From: CAXXOZ01 sp963676435
GTDB lineage: Bacteria; Bacillota; Clostridia; Lachnospirales; Lachnospiraceae
Assembly (NCBI GenBank): GCA_963676435.2
Contig: CAXXOZ010000006.1
Location: forward strand, 310,001 to 374,000
Direction of reading: 5' to 3'
Length of the DNA: 64,000 bases
The notes under the pieces are model-generated. The model was not told the origin of the DNA. It did not search any database and saw nothing but the letters and a program-made list of their open reading frames with translations. Position numbers and translations under genes: made by a program. Positions 22,802 to 32,174 of the stretch are shown here, one piece after another (within the stretch, counting starts at the first letter, position 1; each line of letters opens with the position of its first letter).

Positions 22802-24820
22802 ATGAGCAATTTGAAATTTCCACATTTATTTGAACCAATTAAAGTTAGAAATACTTTATTTAAAAACAGAATTTTTTCAGCACCTCAGGATTATCCTGGT
22901 TTAACAGGAGATCGTTTTCTTACTGAAGAAGGAAGTTATTTTTATGAAAGAAAAGCTTTAGGTGGATTTGCTTCAGTATGTGTAGGGGATGTAATCGTTG
23001 ATTCGGATGAAGGAAGAAGTCACCCTTTTCAAATGAGAGGCAATGATTTTCTTGGAAAAGTAAGCCTTACAAGGACAAGTACAGGTATTAATCGTCATGG
23101 TGCTGTATCTGCTGTTGAGTTATGCCATGCAGGTCAAAATGCAAACATAAATTTAATGCCAGACTTTAAGGGTTATGTAGAGGGTGTTGTTGATGGGATT
23201 CGTGAAGATGGAATTGAAATAAGGGGAATGAATGAAGAACAAATAGAAAAATTAATTATGAAATATGTTGAGGCTGCAAAGTTTGCAAGGCAGTGTGGTT
23301 TTGGAATGATAACACTTCATGCCGGCCATGGATGGCAAATGTCCCAATTTATTTCTGCTAGAGATAATAAACGTACAGACAGATGGGGTGGAAGTATCGA
23401 AAACCGTATGAGGTTTCCCCTTTCAGTTATTGATGGTATAAGAAAAGCAATAGGTCCATCAGTTCCAATAGAAGTTAGAATCAGTGCTACTGAGTGGCTT
23501 CCAGATGGATATGAAATAGATGAGGGTATAGAGATTGCTAAATTATTAGATGGAAATGCAGATATTATTCATGTTTCTGTTGGACATCATGAAATTGATT
23601 CAGCAACAATGAGAACTCATCCTTCTATGTTTTTAGATGATGGATGTAACGTTCCTTTTGCTACAGAAATAAAAAAACATGTTAAAACTCCAGTTTCAAC
23701 AGTGGGAGCATTAACAGATCCAGAAATGATGGAAGAATTAATAGCATCAGGAAAAGTGGATATAGTAAACCTAGGGCGTCAAACACTTGCAGACCCAGAC
23801 CTGCCAATAAAATCTCGTTTAGGAATGGAAGAAGAAATAAATCCTTGCCTAAGATGTTTTAATTGTTTTTCAAATAGCACAGTTGGTGGTGTATTTTATT
23901 GTGCCAGCAATCCTGAAATTGGAAGAGAGCAGGCAGTTATGACAGAAGTTCCACCAAAAAATAAAAAAAGAGTTTTAATTGCAGGTGGTGGTATAGGAGG
24001 TATGCAGGCAGCCATTACCGCAGCAGATAGAGGACATGAGGTTATACTTTGTGAGAAAAGTGATAAGTTAGGTGGAGCATTATTATGTGAAGAAAAAATT
24101 CCTTTTAAAGGAAATTTATCTAAATACTTAAAAAGGCAAGCAAAAAAAGTATATAACAGATTAGTAGATGTGCGCCTAAATACAGAAGTGAATTATGACT
24201 TTGCTAAGTCTTTAAGCCCAGATGTTATAATTGCTGCTTTGGGAGCAAGACCTATGATTCCAAAAATAAAAGGAATTGAAGATGAGAAAGTTCTTGGGGC
24301 AGAAGAAGTTTATTATAATCCAGAAAAAGTTGGAAAAACAGCTGTAATTATGGGAGGAGGACTTGTAGGACTTGAACTTGGAGCATTTTTAGCACATCAA
24401 GGTAAAGATATTACTATTGTAGAAATGGCTCCGATGACAATAGCATCACCACCTCCAGTTGAAGGAACATCTAACAGAATGAGTGGAATAATGGATATGC
24501 CTTTGGGCTTTCCGCTGGTTCACGGAGTAGCGTTAAGAGAAGAATTTTCAAATATGGAAAAAGTAAGTATTTTAACTTCTACAAAAGCTCTTGAAGTTAA
24601 CAAAGAGGGACTTGTTGTAGAAAAAGATGGGGAGAAACAAACACTTGAGGCAGAAACAATAATATATGCAATCGGCCAGAAACCATTGATGGATGAAGCT
24701 TTAAACCTAAAAGATGCAGCACCAGAATTTTATCAGTTAGGAGATTGTTTGGCTCCAAAAAATATTTATGAAGCAACATCCGTCGCTTATCAGATAGCAA
24801 CAGACTTGGGAAGATTTTAA
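22802..24820 (+). CDS. Old-yellow-enzyme-type ene-reductase with Fe-S, FAD and NAD(P) domains (1)
   Basis: A 672-residue multi-cofactor flavoenzyme of the 2-enoate/2,4-dienoyl-CoA reductase family. An FMN TIM barrel covers ~1-340 (HAGHGWQMSQFISARDNKR, DRWGGSIENR). Cys349, Cys352, Cys355 and a Cys near 368 bind a [4Fe-4S] cluster. The FAD motif AGGGIGGMQAA lies near 394-404 and the NAD(P) motif MGGGLVGLELGAF near 515-527. Known relatives reduce activated C=C bonds, including the flavanone-cleaving reductase of Eubacterium ramulus, daidzein reductases and bilirubin reductase. First gene of an operon with SDR, ferredoxin, AOR and a paralogue at 28287. Its exact substrate is not readable from sequence. 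Confidence 0.88.
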   Translation: MSNLKFPHLFEPIKVRNTLFKNRIFSAPQDYPGLTGDRFLTEEGSYFYERKALGGFASVCVGDVIVDSDEGRSHPFQMRGNDFLGKVSLTRTSTGINRHGAVSAVELCHAGQNANINLMPDFKGYVEGVVDGIREDGIEIRGMNEEQIEKLIMKYVEAAKFARQCGFGMITLHAGHGWQMSQFISARDNKRTDRWGGSIENRMRFPLSVIDGIRKAIGPSVPIEVRISATEWLPDGYEIDEGIEIAKLLDGNADIIHVSVGHHEIDSATMRTHPSMFLDDGCNVPFATEIKKHVKTPVSTVGALTDPEMMEELIASGKVDIVNLGRQTLADPDLPIKSRLGMEEEINPCLRCFNCFSNSTVGGVFYCASNPEIGREQAVMTEVPPKNKKRVLIAGGGIGGMQAAITAADRGHEVILCEKSDKLGGALLCEEKIPFKGNLSKYLKRQAKKVYNRLVDVRLNTEVNYDFAKSLSPDVIIAALGARPMIPKIKGIEDEKVLGAEEVYYNPEKVGKTAVIMGGGLVGLELGAFLAHQGKDITIVEMAPMTIASPPPVEGTSNRMSGIMDMPLGFPLVHGVALREEFSNMEKVSILTSTKALEVNKEGLVVEKDGEKQTLEAETIIYAIGQKPLMDEALNLKDAAPEFYQLGDCLAPKNIYEATSVAYQIATDLGRF

Positions 24821-24859
24821 TGAAAATTAAAATAAATAATTAATGACGGGAGAAAAACA

Positions 24860-25621
24860 ATGGAAAGAATGAAAGGAAAAATTGCGGTAGTTACAGGAAC
24901 AGGATCAGGAATAGGAAGAGCTGTAGCAAAAATATTCGCAAAAGAAGGAGCAAAAGTAGTTTGTGCAGATTTTAATGCTGTAGAAGGAGAAAAAACTGTT
25001 GCAGATATTAAGGCAGCAGGAGGAGAAGCAATTTTTGTTGAAACAGATGTAAGAAAAAGAGAGAATATCAAAAACTTGGTAAAGGTAACTCTTGATACTT
25101 ACGGAGACGTTACAACTCTATTTAACAGTGCAGGAATTTTAGTTCATGCACCATATCTTGATCACACAGATGAAGATTATGTAAAAGTTGAAGAAACAAA
25201 CTTTAGAGGTTATCACTGGATGATGCAGGAGTTTATGCCGGCTCTTGTTAAAAACGGAAAAGCCTCGATTACAAATGTAGCATCGATTTCAGCAATGAAG
25301 CCAGAGACCAATTCTTATCTCTATGGAGCTTTTAAAGCTGGTATCAACAAAATGACCAGAGACTTAACAAGAGAATTTTCACCTCAGGGTGTAAGGCTTA
25401 ATGTTATTTGTCCAGGTCCAGTTAACAGTAATTTAACACCTCCACACATTAGAAACAACCCTGAACTTCAAGCAGAATTAGCAAAAGAAGTTTGTTCAGT
25501 GGGACGTTTAGGAGAACCTGAAGATATTGCTTATGGAGCACTTTGGCTTGCTTCTGATGAAGCTAGTTGGGTTACAGGTTCGACAATTGTTATTGATGGT
25601 GGAGCATGTAACATGGGATAG
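24860..25621 (+). CDS. Short-chain dehydrogenase/reductase (SDR)
   Basis: A 253-residue classical SDR: cofactor motif TGTGSGIG (residues 12-19), Asp37 after the second strand suggesting NAD(H) preference, NSAG (89-92), and the catalytic triad Ser142, Tyr155, Lys159 (YGAFK). The C-terminal IDGG is also present. It would interconvert an alcohol and a ketone on an intermediate of the operon's pathway. It lies 39 bases after the first ene-reductase gene and 12 before the ferredoxin gene. Confidence 0.92.
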   Translation: MERMKGKIAVVTGTGSGIGRAVAKIFAKEGAKVVCADFNAVEGEKTVADIKAAGGEAIFVETDVRKRENIKNLVKVTLDTYGDVTTLFNSAGILVHAPYLDHTDEDYVKVEETNFRGYHWMMQEFMPALVKNGKASITNVASISAMKPETNSYLYGAFKAGINKMTRDLTREFSPQGVRLNVICPGPVNSNLTPPHIRNNPELQAELAKEVCSVGRLGEPEDIAYGALWLASDEASWVTGSTIVIDGGACNMG

Positions 25622-25633
25622 AGGAGTGAAATC

Positions 25634-26164
25634 ATGGAAAACAAAAACAGTGTGCCAGGAGAGTATAAAAATCACATAGTTCAATATTCAGCAGACTATT
25701 CTCTTTGTGCAGGATGCAGTTCTTGTGAAATAATCTGTGGGCTTATGCACGAAGGTGCAGTAAGTCCTAGTTTTAACAGAATATTTCTTGAAAGAGGAGG
25801 AACTAGAGACATGGTCTGCCATATCGCATCATGTCAACATTGTGTAGATCATCCATGTTATGAGGCTTGTCCTAAAAAGGATGAGGCGATGTATATTAAC
25901 GAGGATGGAATTGTACTGATTAATGAAGAACATTGCATAGGATGTGGGAAATGTATAAAAGCCTGTAAATTTGATCCACCTAGAATCAATATGGCAAAAA
26001 ATAGTGATAGAAAAAAATGGAAAGCAAAAAAATGTGATATGTGTTATGAAAGGGAAGAAGGTCCTGCATGTGTTCAATATTGTCCTGTAAGATGTATTGG
26101 AATAAGTAAAGAAGCAATTGGATTTGTTACTGATCCAATAGTAGAAGAAAAAATAGAAGAATAG
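25634..26164 (+). CDS. Polyferredoxin, electron partner of the aldehyde ferredoxin oxidoreductase
   Basis: A 176-residue Fe-S protein of the DmsB/HycB type with four cysteine groups: CAGCSSCEIIC (25-35), CQHCVDHPCYEAC (61-73), CIGCGKCIKAC (98-108) and CDMC with CVQYC further on (134-150), enough for three to four [4Fe-4S] clusters. It directly precedes the AOR gene with a 14-base gap and a good ribosome site, the common pairing in which it carries electrons to or from the tungsten enzyme. Confidence 0.9.
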   Translation: MENKNSVPGEYKNHIVQYSADYSLCAGCSSCEIICGLMHEGAVSPSFNRIFLERGGTRDMVCHIASCQHCVDHPCYEACPKKDEAMYINEDGIVLINEEHCIGCGKCIKACKFDPPRINMAKNSDRKKWKAKKCDMCYEREEGPACVQYCPVRCIGISKEAIGFVTDPIVEEKIEE

Positions 26165-26178
26165 GAGGTGGACATATT

Positions 26179-28266
26179 ATGTCAAATTATACAGCTAAAG
26201 ATATTTTAGATAATCCTGAAAATGTAAATAAGTTAACAGGATATGTTGGAAAAATTTTAAGATTAAACCTTACCGAATTAAAAACAGAAATAATTTCAAC
26301 TTATAAGTATGTCCCCAAATATTTAGGAGGACGACAACTATGCAATAAAATATTTTGGGATGAAGTAAAACCAGGTGTTAAAGCTTTTGATCCAGAAAAT
26401 AAATTAATTTATATGACAGGAGCGACAACAGGAACAGGTATACCTACTGGTGGACGTACTGAGATGACAGGCTTATCTCCCAATAATTTACCAGAACAGT
26501 ATTCTTTTAGTGGAATAGGTGGATGGTTTGGAGCAGAGCTAAAGTTTGCTGGTTATGACGGATTTATCATTGAAGGAAAAGCTAAAGAGCCGATATATAT
26601 TTTAATTGATGATGATAAGGTTGAATTTAAAAGTGCTAGAAATCTGTGGGGTAAAAAGGTACATGACACCCAAGGCGAACTTGAAAAAATTTATGGAAAA
26701 GAGTTCAAAAGTATGGTTATCGGTCCTGCAGGGGAAAATCTTGTAAGGAATGCATCGATTACAACAAGTAATGATAATGTTATGGCTAAAAGTGGTTTTG
26801 GAGCAGTATGTGGCTCTAAAAATCTTAAAGCTATTACATGTCACGGAACGGGAGTTGTAACAGTAAGCGATATTGAAAAAGTTTTAGAATTGCGTATGAA
26901 AATGGGTAGCCCATATATGCGTCCATCTCCAGTTCAAAAACAGGAATCACAGGGACTTCCAGGTAGTGAAGCTCCAGGAGAATGGGTAAGAGGGAATGTT
27001 GCATGTAGTCATGGCTGTAACCAACATTGCAACTGCCTTATGATGGAAACAGATTCTGTATTTTCAAATGAAAAAATCAATCACGTTGAAAAATGTGTTA
27101 GTATTTTTGCTTATGGATTTGTATCTGATGTGCCAAACAGTCTGGTTATGAACTGGTGTACAGAGAAAAATCATATTCCAGCATGTAAAATGCTAAGCAG
27201 AGAATTCCCAGAACTTGACCCTACAGAGCCTTGTTTTGAGGAATTAATGGAGCCTATTAAACCTGATATCCTTAACTTCTGGAAACCAGATTTTGAAAAA
27301 GGAAATATGATTAATGAATTATGTAATGAGTATGGTATAGATAAATGGGACATTACTATATGGCTTTTGACATGGTTGTCAATGGGTGAAAAAGAGGGAG
27401 TGTTTGATGATATAGACTTTGGAATGCCTATTGATGTAGAGTCAAAAGATTTTGTAGCATATATAATTGATCAGATTGTGTTTAGAAAAGGTTATTATGG
27501 CAACCTTCTAGCCGAAGGAATGGCCAGAGCAATAAGAGTTTTAGGAAAAGAAAAATTTGGAGATACGATTTATCATGGAAGACATTCACAAATGCTTCCA
27601 GGGAATCCCAGACTTGACTTACCTATTAGCTTAGAAACTGCCTGGGGACATAGTTTTCATTGGCAGGGAAGAGGTTTTGAAGCATCTATAAATAAAGAAA
27701 CCTGGTTAGCTACAACAATTGAATTAATGACATCATCAAGAGATATGCAGACTATTGAGCATCATCATGATACTTATGAAAATTGGAAAGAGATTCATAA
27801 AGATCCTTATCACAGTCAGGTTTTAGTTGATAGTATTATTATGAATGAAACAAAGGGAGAAATAAAAGATGGTGTGACATGCTGTGACTGGCAAAGCCCT
27901 GATCTTTTTTGGACCTCAATGGAAGCAGAAATGTATGAGGCGGCAACAGGCTATCCTATGACTCAGAAAGAATTGTACCATTCTGCCACTAGGTCAAAGT
28001 TACTTTATAGAGCAATATTGATAAGAAATTTTGGAAGAGACAGAGAAATGGAAGTAAATGCTGTATGGCCAGGAATATGTATTCCTGATCCTTGGGGAGA
28101 AGTAGCAGACTGGGATGGATTTAATGATCTTGTAAACCTTTACTACAAGACTAGAGAATGGGATATAAAAACAGCGTGGCCTTATAGAGAAACATGGGAA
28201 AAGTATGATTTAAAAGACATCGCAGATGAAATGGAAGCTATTGGCAAGCTGCCAAAAATTGTATAG
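26179..28266 (+). CDS. Aldehyde:ferredoxin oxidoreductase (tungsten/molybdenum)
   Basis: A 695-residue AOR-family enzyme. The N-terminal domain has GKILRLNLTELKTEIISTYK and the conserved glycine/threonine loop GATTGTGIPTGGRTEMTGLS (parts) that binds the pyranopterin. Cys276, Cys280, Cys284 and Cys286, with a later CC pair (VTCCDW), supply Fe-S ligands. Family members oxidise aldehydes or reduce carboxylates with ferredoxin; the related BamB catalyses ring reduction of benzoyl-CoA. The spacing of the Cys cluster (C-x3-C-x3-C-x-C) differs from the textbook C-x2-C-x3-C, which suggests a divergent subgroup. Confidence 0.9.
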   Translation: MSNYTAKDILDNPENVNKLTGYVGKILRLNLTELKTEIISTYKYVPKYLGGRQLCNKIFWDEVKPGVKAFDPENKLIYMTGATTGTGIPTGGRTEMTGLSPNNLPEQYSFSGIGGWFGAELKFAGYDGFIIEGKAKEPIYILIDDDKVEFKSARNLWGKKVHDTQGELEKIYGKEFKSMVIGPAGENLVRNASITTSNDNVMAKSGFGAVCGSKNLKAITCHGTGVVTVSDIEKVLELRMKMGSPYMRPSPVQKQESQGLPGSEAPGEWVRGNVACSHGCNQHCNCLMMETDSVFSNEKINHVEKCVSIFAYGFVSDVPNSLVMNWCTEKNHIPACKMLSREFPELDPTEPCFEELMEPIKPDILNFWKPDFEKGNMINELCNEYGIDKWDITIWLLTWLSMGEKEGVFDDIDFGMPIDVESKDFVAYIIDQIVFRKGYYGNLLAEGMARAIRVLGKEKFGDTIYHGRHSQMLPGNPRLDLPISLETAWGHSFHWQGRGFEASINKETWLATTIELMTSSRDMQTIEHHHDTYENWKEIHKDPYHSQVLVDSIIMNETKGEIKDGVTCCDWQSPDLFWTSMEAEMYEAATGYPMTQKELYHSATRSKLLYRAILIRNFGRDREMEVNAVWPGICIPDPWGEVADWDGFNDLVNLYYKTREWDIKTAWPYRETWEKYDLKDIADEMEAIGKLPKIV

Positions 28267-28286
28267 GTATATAATGGAGAAGATTT

Positions 28287-30335
28287 ATGGGAAAATATAA
28301 TAATCTGTTTTCCCCACTGGTTTTGGGGAAGACACAGTTTCGTAATAGAATTTTTGCTGCACCTATAGGACTTGAGTATTATCCTTCGGAAAATATGCAT
28401 CCTGGAGATGACTTTATTGCCTTTTATGAAAGAAAAGCACAGGGAGGAGTGGCAACGGTTTGTATAGGATCAGCTATGGCAGATAATGGAAGAGGAGCAG
28501 TGGGTCCAACGGTTCGATTAGACGATCCTCATGCTATACCTCCTCATTATAGAGTTTCACAGTGCATAAGCAGACATGGAGCAATAGCAGACATAGAACT
28601 GCAACACGCAGGTGCAAATGCATATTACAGTAAACTTGGATTAGGAAATGAAATTTATGGAGCATTTGAAATGACAAATGGTCTAGGAATGGAAATCCCC
28701 CAAATGCCAGAAGAAGTAATAATAGATACGATAGAAAAATTTGGAGATGCAGCTCAGACAGCAAAACACTGTGGATATGGTATGGTTACAATACATGGGG
28801 GACATGGCTGGTTGTTTAATCAGTTTTTAGGACCAGAAAATAACCGCCCTGATAAATGGGGCGGTACTATGGAAAACCGTGCTAGGTTTGTAAATGAAAT
28901 TGCAGCCAATATTAAGAAAAAATGTGGAAAAGGTTTTCCAGTCTGTATAAGAATAAGTGGAGCTGAAATATTTGATGGAGGATATGATATTGATTATGGT
29001 GTAGAAATAGCTAAGCAGATTGATGGTCACTATGACTTAATAAATGTTTCTGTGGGTGCTCATGAAGCTCCATCTGTATTTACAGTTACTCATCCAAGTA
29101 TGTTTTTAGAAGATGGAGTAAATGTTAAATATGCTGCTGAAATTAAAAAGGTGGTATCACATTCAAAAATTGCTGCAGTTGGAGCGCTTGCAGATCCATT
29201 ACAAATGGAAGAAATCATTGCATCGGGAAAAGCAGATGTTGTAATGCTTTGCAGAGAACTTTTAGCTGATCCAGACATGCCGTTTAAAGCTCAGACAGGA
29301 AAAGAAAAAGAAATACGCAAATGCATAAGATGCTTTGAATGTTTTTCTGGTCAATTTACGAAACTTTCAACTTATTGTGCCATTAACCCTGAAATTTGGT
29401 TTGAAAGAGAAAGCAGATATCAGGATCCGACAGCAAAAATCAAGAAAAAAATTCTGATTGCTGGAGGAGGCGTTGCTGGAATGCAGGCAGCACTTACAGC
29501 CGCAGAGCGAGGACACGAAGTGATTCTTTGTGAAAAAAGTGAAGTTTTAGGAGGGGCCTTAAGGTGTGAAAGCAAAGTTCCTTTCAAACAAAATCTTCAA
29601 ATATACTTAGACAGGCAAAGCGAGTTATTAAAAGATTCTTCAGTAAAAGTGATGTTAAATACTGAAGTAAAACCTGAACTGGCACAAGAAATTAAACCTG
29701 ATGTTATTATTTCAGCAATAGGTGCAAAATCAATAGTTCCAAACATACCTGGAAGAGATAATAAAAATGTTTTAAGTATTGAGGAAGCATTTTTAAATGA
29801 AGAAAAAGCAGGTGAAAGAGTCGTTGTAGTAGGTGGAGGACTTTCTGGAATGGAGCTTGCAATTTATTATTCTGGTTTAGGAAAGAAAGTTTCTATAATT
29901 GAAATGGCAGATACTCTTAACTACTCAGGAAATGTTATTCATGCTATGGCAATAAATAATGAAATAGAAAAGTTTGGAATAGAGATTATTCTTTCTACTA
30001 AAGTAGTAGAAATCAATGATGAAGGAGTCGTTGGAGAATATGTAGGAGAACAATTTGCATCTCCGCCTATTTGTGAAACTATTCAAAAAGGTATTTTGCA
30101 GTCAGTAATTTCTGCTACAAAATTAGATACCGAAATAGAAGAGGGGACTAGAAATATATACTCCTGTGATACAGTTGTTCTTGCATTGGGTCAAGAACCT
30201 TTGTGGAAGGAAAGCGACAAATTTCGAGATGCGGCACCTTTATTTTTTCAAGTAGGAGATTGTCAAGAAGCAAAAAATGTTTACACAGCGAATTCTACAG
30301 CTTATACTATAGCTAGAGATATTGGAAAATATTGA
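28287..30335 (+). CDS. Old-yellow-enzyme-type ene-reductase with Fe-S, FAD and NAD(P) domains (2)
   Basis: A 682-residue paralogue of the enzyme at 22802 with the same layout: FMN barrel ~1-340 (HGGHGWLFNQFLGPENNR), Cys346, Cys349 and Cys352 plus a distal Cys (YCAIN) for [4Fe-4S], FAD motif AGGGVAGMQAA near 392-402, and NAD(P) motif VGGGLSGMELAIYY near 514-527. The active-site loop differs from paralogue 1 (GPENNRPDKWGG against SARDNKRTDRWGG), so the two probably act on different double bonds of one pathway. It follows the AOR gene by 20 bases in the same operon. Confidence 0.88.
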   Translation: MGKYNNLFSPLVLGKTQFRNRIFAAPIGLEYYPSENMHPGDDFIAFYERKAQGGVATVCIGSAMADNGRGAVGPTVRLDDPHAIPPHYRVSQCISRHGAIADIELQHAGANAYYSKLGLGNEIYGAFEMTNGLGMEIPQMPEEVIIDTIEKFGDAAQTAKHCGYGMVTIHGGHGWLFNQFLGPENNRPDKWGGTMENRARFVNEIAANIKKKCGKGFPVCIRISGAEIFDGGYDIDYGVEIAKQIDGHYDLINVSVGAHEAPSVFTVTHPSMFLEDGVNVKYAAEIKKVVSHSKIAAVGALADPLQMEEIIASGKADVVMLCRELLADPDMPFKAQTGKEKEIRKCIRCFECFSGQFTKLSTYCAINPEIWFERESRYQDPTAKIKKKILIAGGGVAGMQAALTAAERGHEVILCEKSEVLGGALRCESKVPFKQNLQIYLDRQSELLKDSSVKVMLNTEVKPELAQEIKPDVIISAIGAKSIVPNIPGRDNKNVLSIEEAFLNEEKAGERVVVVGGGLSGMELAIYYSGLGKKVSIIEMADTLNYSGNVIHAMAINNEIEKFGIEIILSTKVVEINDEGVVGEYVGEQFASPPICETIQKGILQSVISATKLDTEIEEGTRNIYSCDTVVLALGQEPLWKESDKFRDAAPLFFQVGDCQEAKNVYTANSTAYTIARDIGKY

Positions 30336-30361
30336 TATTAAGACTATAGGTAGGTGACTAG

Positions 30362-30520
30362 ATGCAGTATATAAATTTAACACAGGCATCCGAAAAGTGG
30401 AATATTTCTGAAGACGAAGTCAGAAAGCTTTGTGAAAAAGGAGAAATCGAAGGAGTATGTCGACTCTGTTGGGGTTGGGCAATTCCTGATGATCTTGAAA
30501 AGCCTCAGGAAGAAGAATAA
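30362..30520 (+). CDS. Small helix-turn-helix protein (excisionase/MerR-like)
   Basis: A 52-residue protein. YINLTQASEKWNISEDEVRK followed by LCEKGEIEGVCRLCWGWAIP is the pattern of short excisionase-like winged HTH proteins (HTH_17 type). It sits 26 bases after the second ene-reductase, and a terminator follows, so it closes the operon. It may feed back on the operon or be a small DNA-binding protein acting elsewhere. The usual Arg/Gly in the wing is replaced by Cys residues (VCRLCWGW), which hints at metal or redox sensing. Confidence 0.7.
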   Translation: MQYINLTQASEKWNISEDEVRKLCEKGEIEGVCRLCWGWAIPDDLEKPQEEE

Positions 30521-30531
30521 AAAACATTAAG

Positions 30532-30561
30532 AAAAATCCAAAGCAAAAGCTAAGGATTTTT
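30532..30561. terminator. Bidirectional terminator between convergent genes
   Basis: AAAAATCC and GGATTTTT frame an inner AGC/GCT pair; A- and T-runs on either side make it usable from both strands. It closes the ene-reductase operon and the convergent surface protein gene at 30568. Confidence 0.7.
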
Positions 30562-30567
30562 CTATTT

Positions 30568-32013
30568 TTAAAGATTATTTTTTTTGTGCTTTTTAATAGC
30601 AAAAATAATAAGTAAAATAATTATTAATATAACTAAAAGAATTAAACCAAAACTTATAGCTAGTTGAGTAATTGAAAAGTTTACTGTGACGGCGCATTCG
30701 CCAACAATATTTCCATCACTGGTAAGACAAGAAACGATAGCAGTACCTGGACCTTTTGCCAAAATAACACCTTCATTGTCAACGGTAAGAACAGACTCAT
30801 CTGATGTGCTAAAAAAAGTTTCAGGCCAGTTTTTTTCATCCCCTTCAAACTCAGCTTTTAAAGTATATTTATCCAGATAATTTAAAGAAAGTGAAGCTTC
30901 AAAATCAATAAGTTCCTTAACAGGAAAAGTGTAGTCTGCGATATATGAATATTCACAATTTTTACAATTATAGGTAGTGTAACCCATTTCAGTAGATGTT
31001 GGGTCTGTGATTATTTCCTCATAAACAGGATTTAAACACTCTTCAGGAAGAAGGATTTTGCTATAATCAAAACGCTCATCTCTTTTAAAAGAAACAGTTG
31101 AATTGTTATCTATCTCTACATATCTATTTAATTTTTCTCCTACATATTCACTACAGTAGGCTCTTCTATCAGAATTATTTTCAAAAAAAGTAATATATCC
31201 ATTTACGGTATTATCCTTAACATAACCAACATGGGTTTTATCAGAAGTGTGTACAAAATACATTCCTATAAGGCCACCTTCGTGGGCATATCCATGAATT
31301 GAAGCATATCCTTTAATATTTACTGAACATTTTTCTACATCTGCATAACCTGTAGATAGAATACCTCCCATGAATTGTTCGCATTTTACAGAGGAACTGT
31401 TTTCATCTACAACTACAAGTACAACATCTGTGTCACATTCGTAGATATTTCCATATCCAAAACCTGCAATACCTCCAATACCACACATTATATTTTTAGA
31501 ATAAAGTGACATATATCCTTGAACACTACACCCTATTATAGAAGAGTTTTCGATATAGCCTGCAATACCTCCAATGAAGCAGTTTTCGTTTGTTTCAATT
31601 CTTATATCACAAGCCTTTATATTAAGATTTTTAACAGATGCATCTACTAATTGACCAAAAAGTCCAGAAAAATAAGTATCATAATTTTTTGCATTACCAT
31701 CTACCGATACATTGGTATCACTATTTAGACTAGAGGTTTTTAAGTCATAAATAGTATGATTATTTCCATCGAAATTTCCATAAAAATTTATAGGAGTATA
31801 ATCAATATTTTTAAAACTTAAATCTGTCATTAATATGTAATTTTCGTAAGGATTCTCTTCAATAGATAAAAAATCTTCTATAGAAGATATTTCAGTATAT
31901 CCTTCGTTTTTGCTTTCTTCTGCTTTTATATAGTTGAAAAAACTTGAAAAAGATAATATTAACAGAAAAACAACTAAAAAACTAACTAATTTTTTTGAAA
32001 GATTTTTATACAT
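30568..32013 (-). CDS. Surface protein with GLUG-type repeats and Ig-like domain
   Basis: A 481-residue exported protein: a signal peptide (about 1-31), a beta-helix-like region with GLUG-type repeats (GGIAGYIENSSIIGCSVQG, GGIAGFGYGNIYECD, GGLIGMYF) from ~95 to 290, then a Big-2/Ig-like domain (FSTSDESVLTVDNEGVILAK, about 395-435) and a C-terminal transmembrane helix (449-471) with a lysine-rich tail. GLUG repeats occur in adhesins and IgA-peptidase-type surface proteins. Its role is probably adhesion or surface binding. It is monocistronic and convergent to the ene-reductase operon. Confidence 0.85.
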   Translation of the reverse strand: MYKNLSKKLVSFLVVFLLILSFSSFFNYIKAEESKNEGYTEISSIEDFLSIEENPYENYILMTDLSFKNIDYTPINFYGNFDGNNHTIYDLKTSSLNSDTNVSVDGNAKNYDTYFSGLFGQLVDASVKNLNIKACDIRIETNENCFIGGIAGYIENSSIIGCSVQGYMSLYSKNIMCGIGGIAGFGYGNIYECDTDVVLVVVDENSSSVKCEQFMGGILSTGYADVEKCSVNIKGYASIHGYAHEGGLIGMYFVHTSDKTHVGYVKDNTVNGYITFFENNSDRRAYCSEYVGEKLNRYVEIDNNSTVSFKRDERFDYSKILLPEECLNPVYEEIITDPTSTEMGYTTYNCKNCEYSYIADYTFPVKELIDFEASLSLNYLDKYTLKAEFEGDEKNWPETFFSTSDESVLTVDNEGVILAKGPGTAIVSCLTSDGNIVGECAVTVNFSITQLAISFGLILLVILIIILLIIFAIKKHKKNNL

Positions 32014-32174
32014 ATTTCCTCCCCATTAAGAATATTTAATAAATTTATTATAAATCTTAATGTTTAACTTAGTCAAATTAATAAATTTAAAAAAACTTCT
32101 TTTTCTTATGATATAAAAAATGTATAATGTAGAAGTATTAAAAAAAATTATTTATGTATTTTAGGAGGAAAATT

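Noticed and set aside
32040..32174. T-box or riboswitch ahead of the TrpXYZ-type operon
   Set aside because: The leader is short and shows no T-box sequence or stable structured leader.
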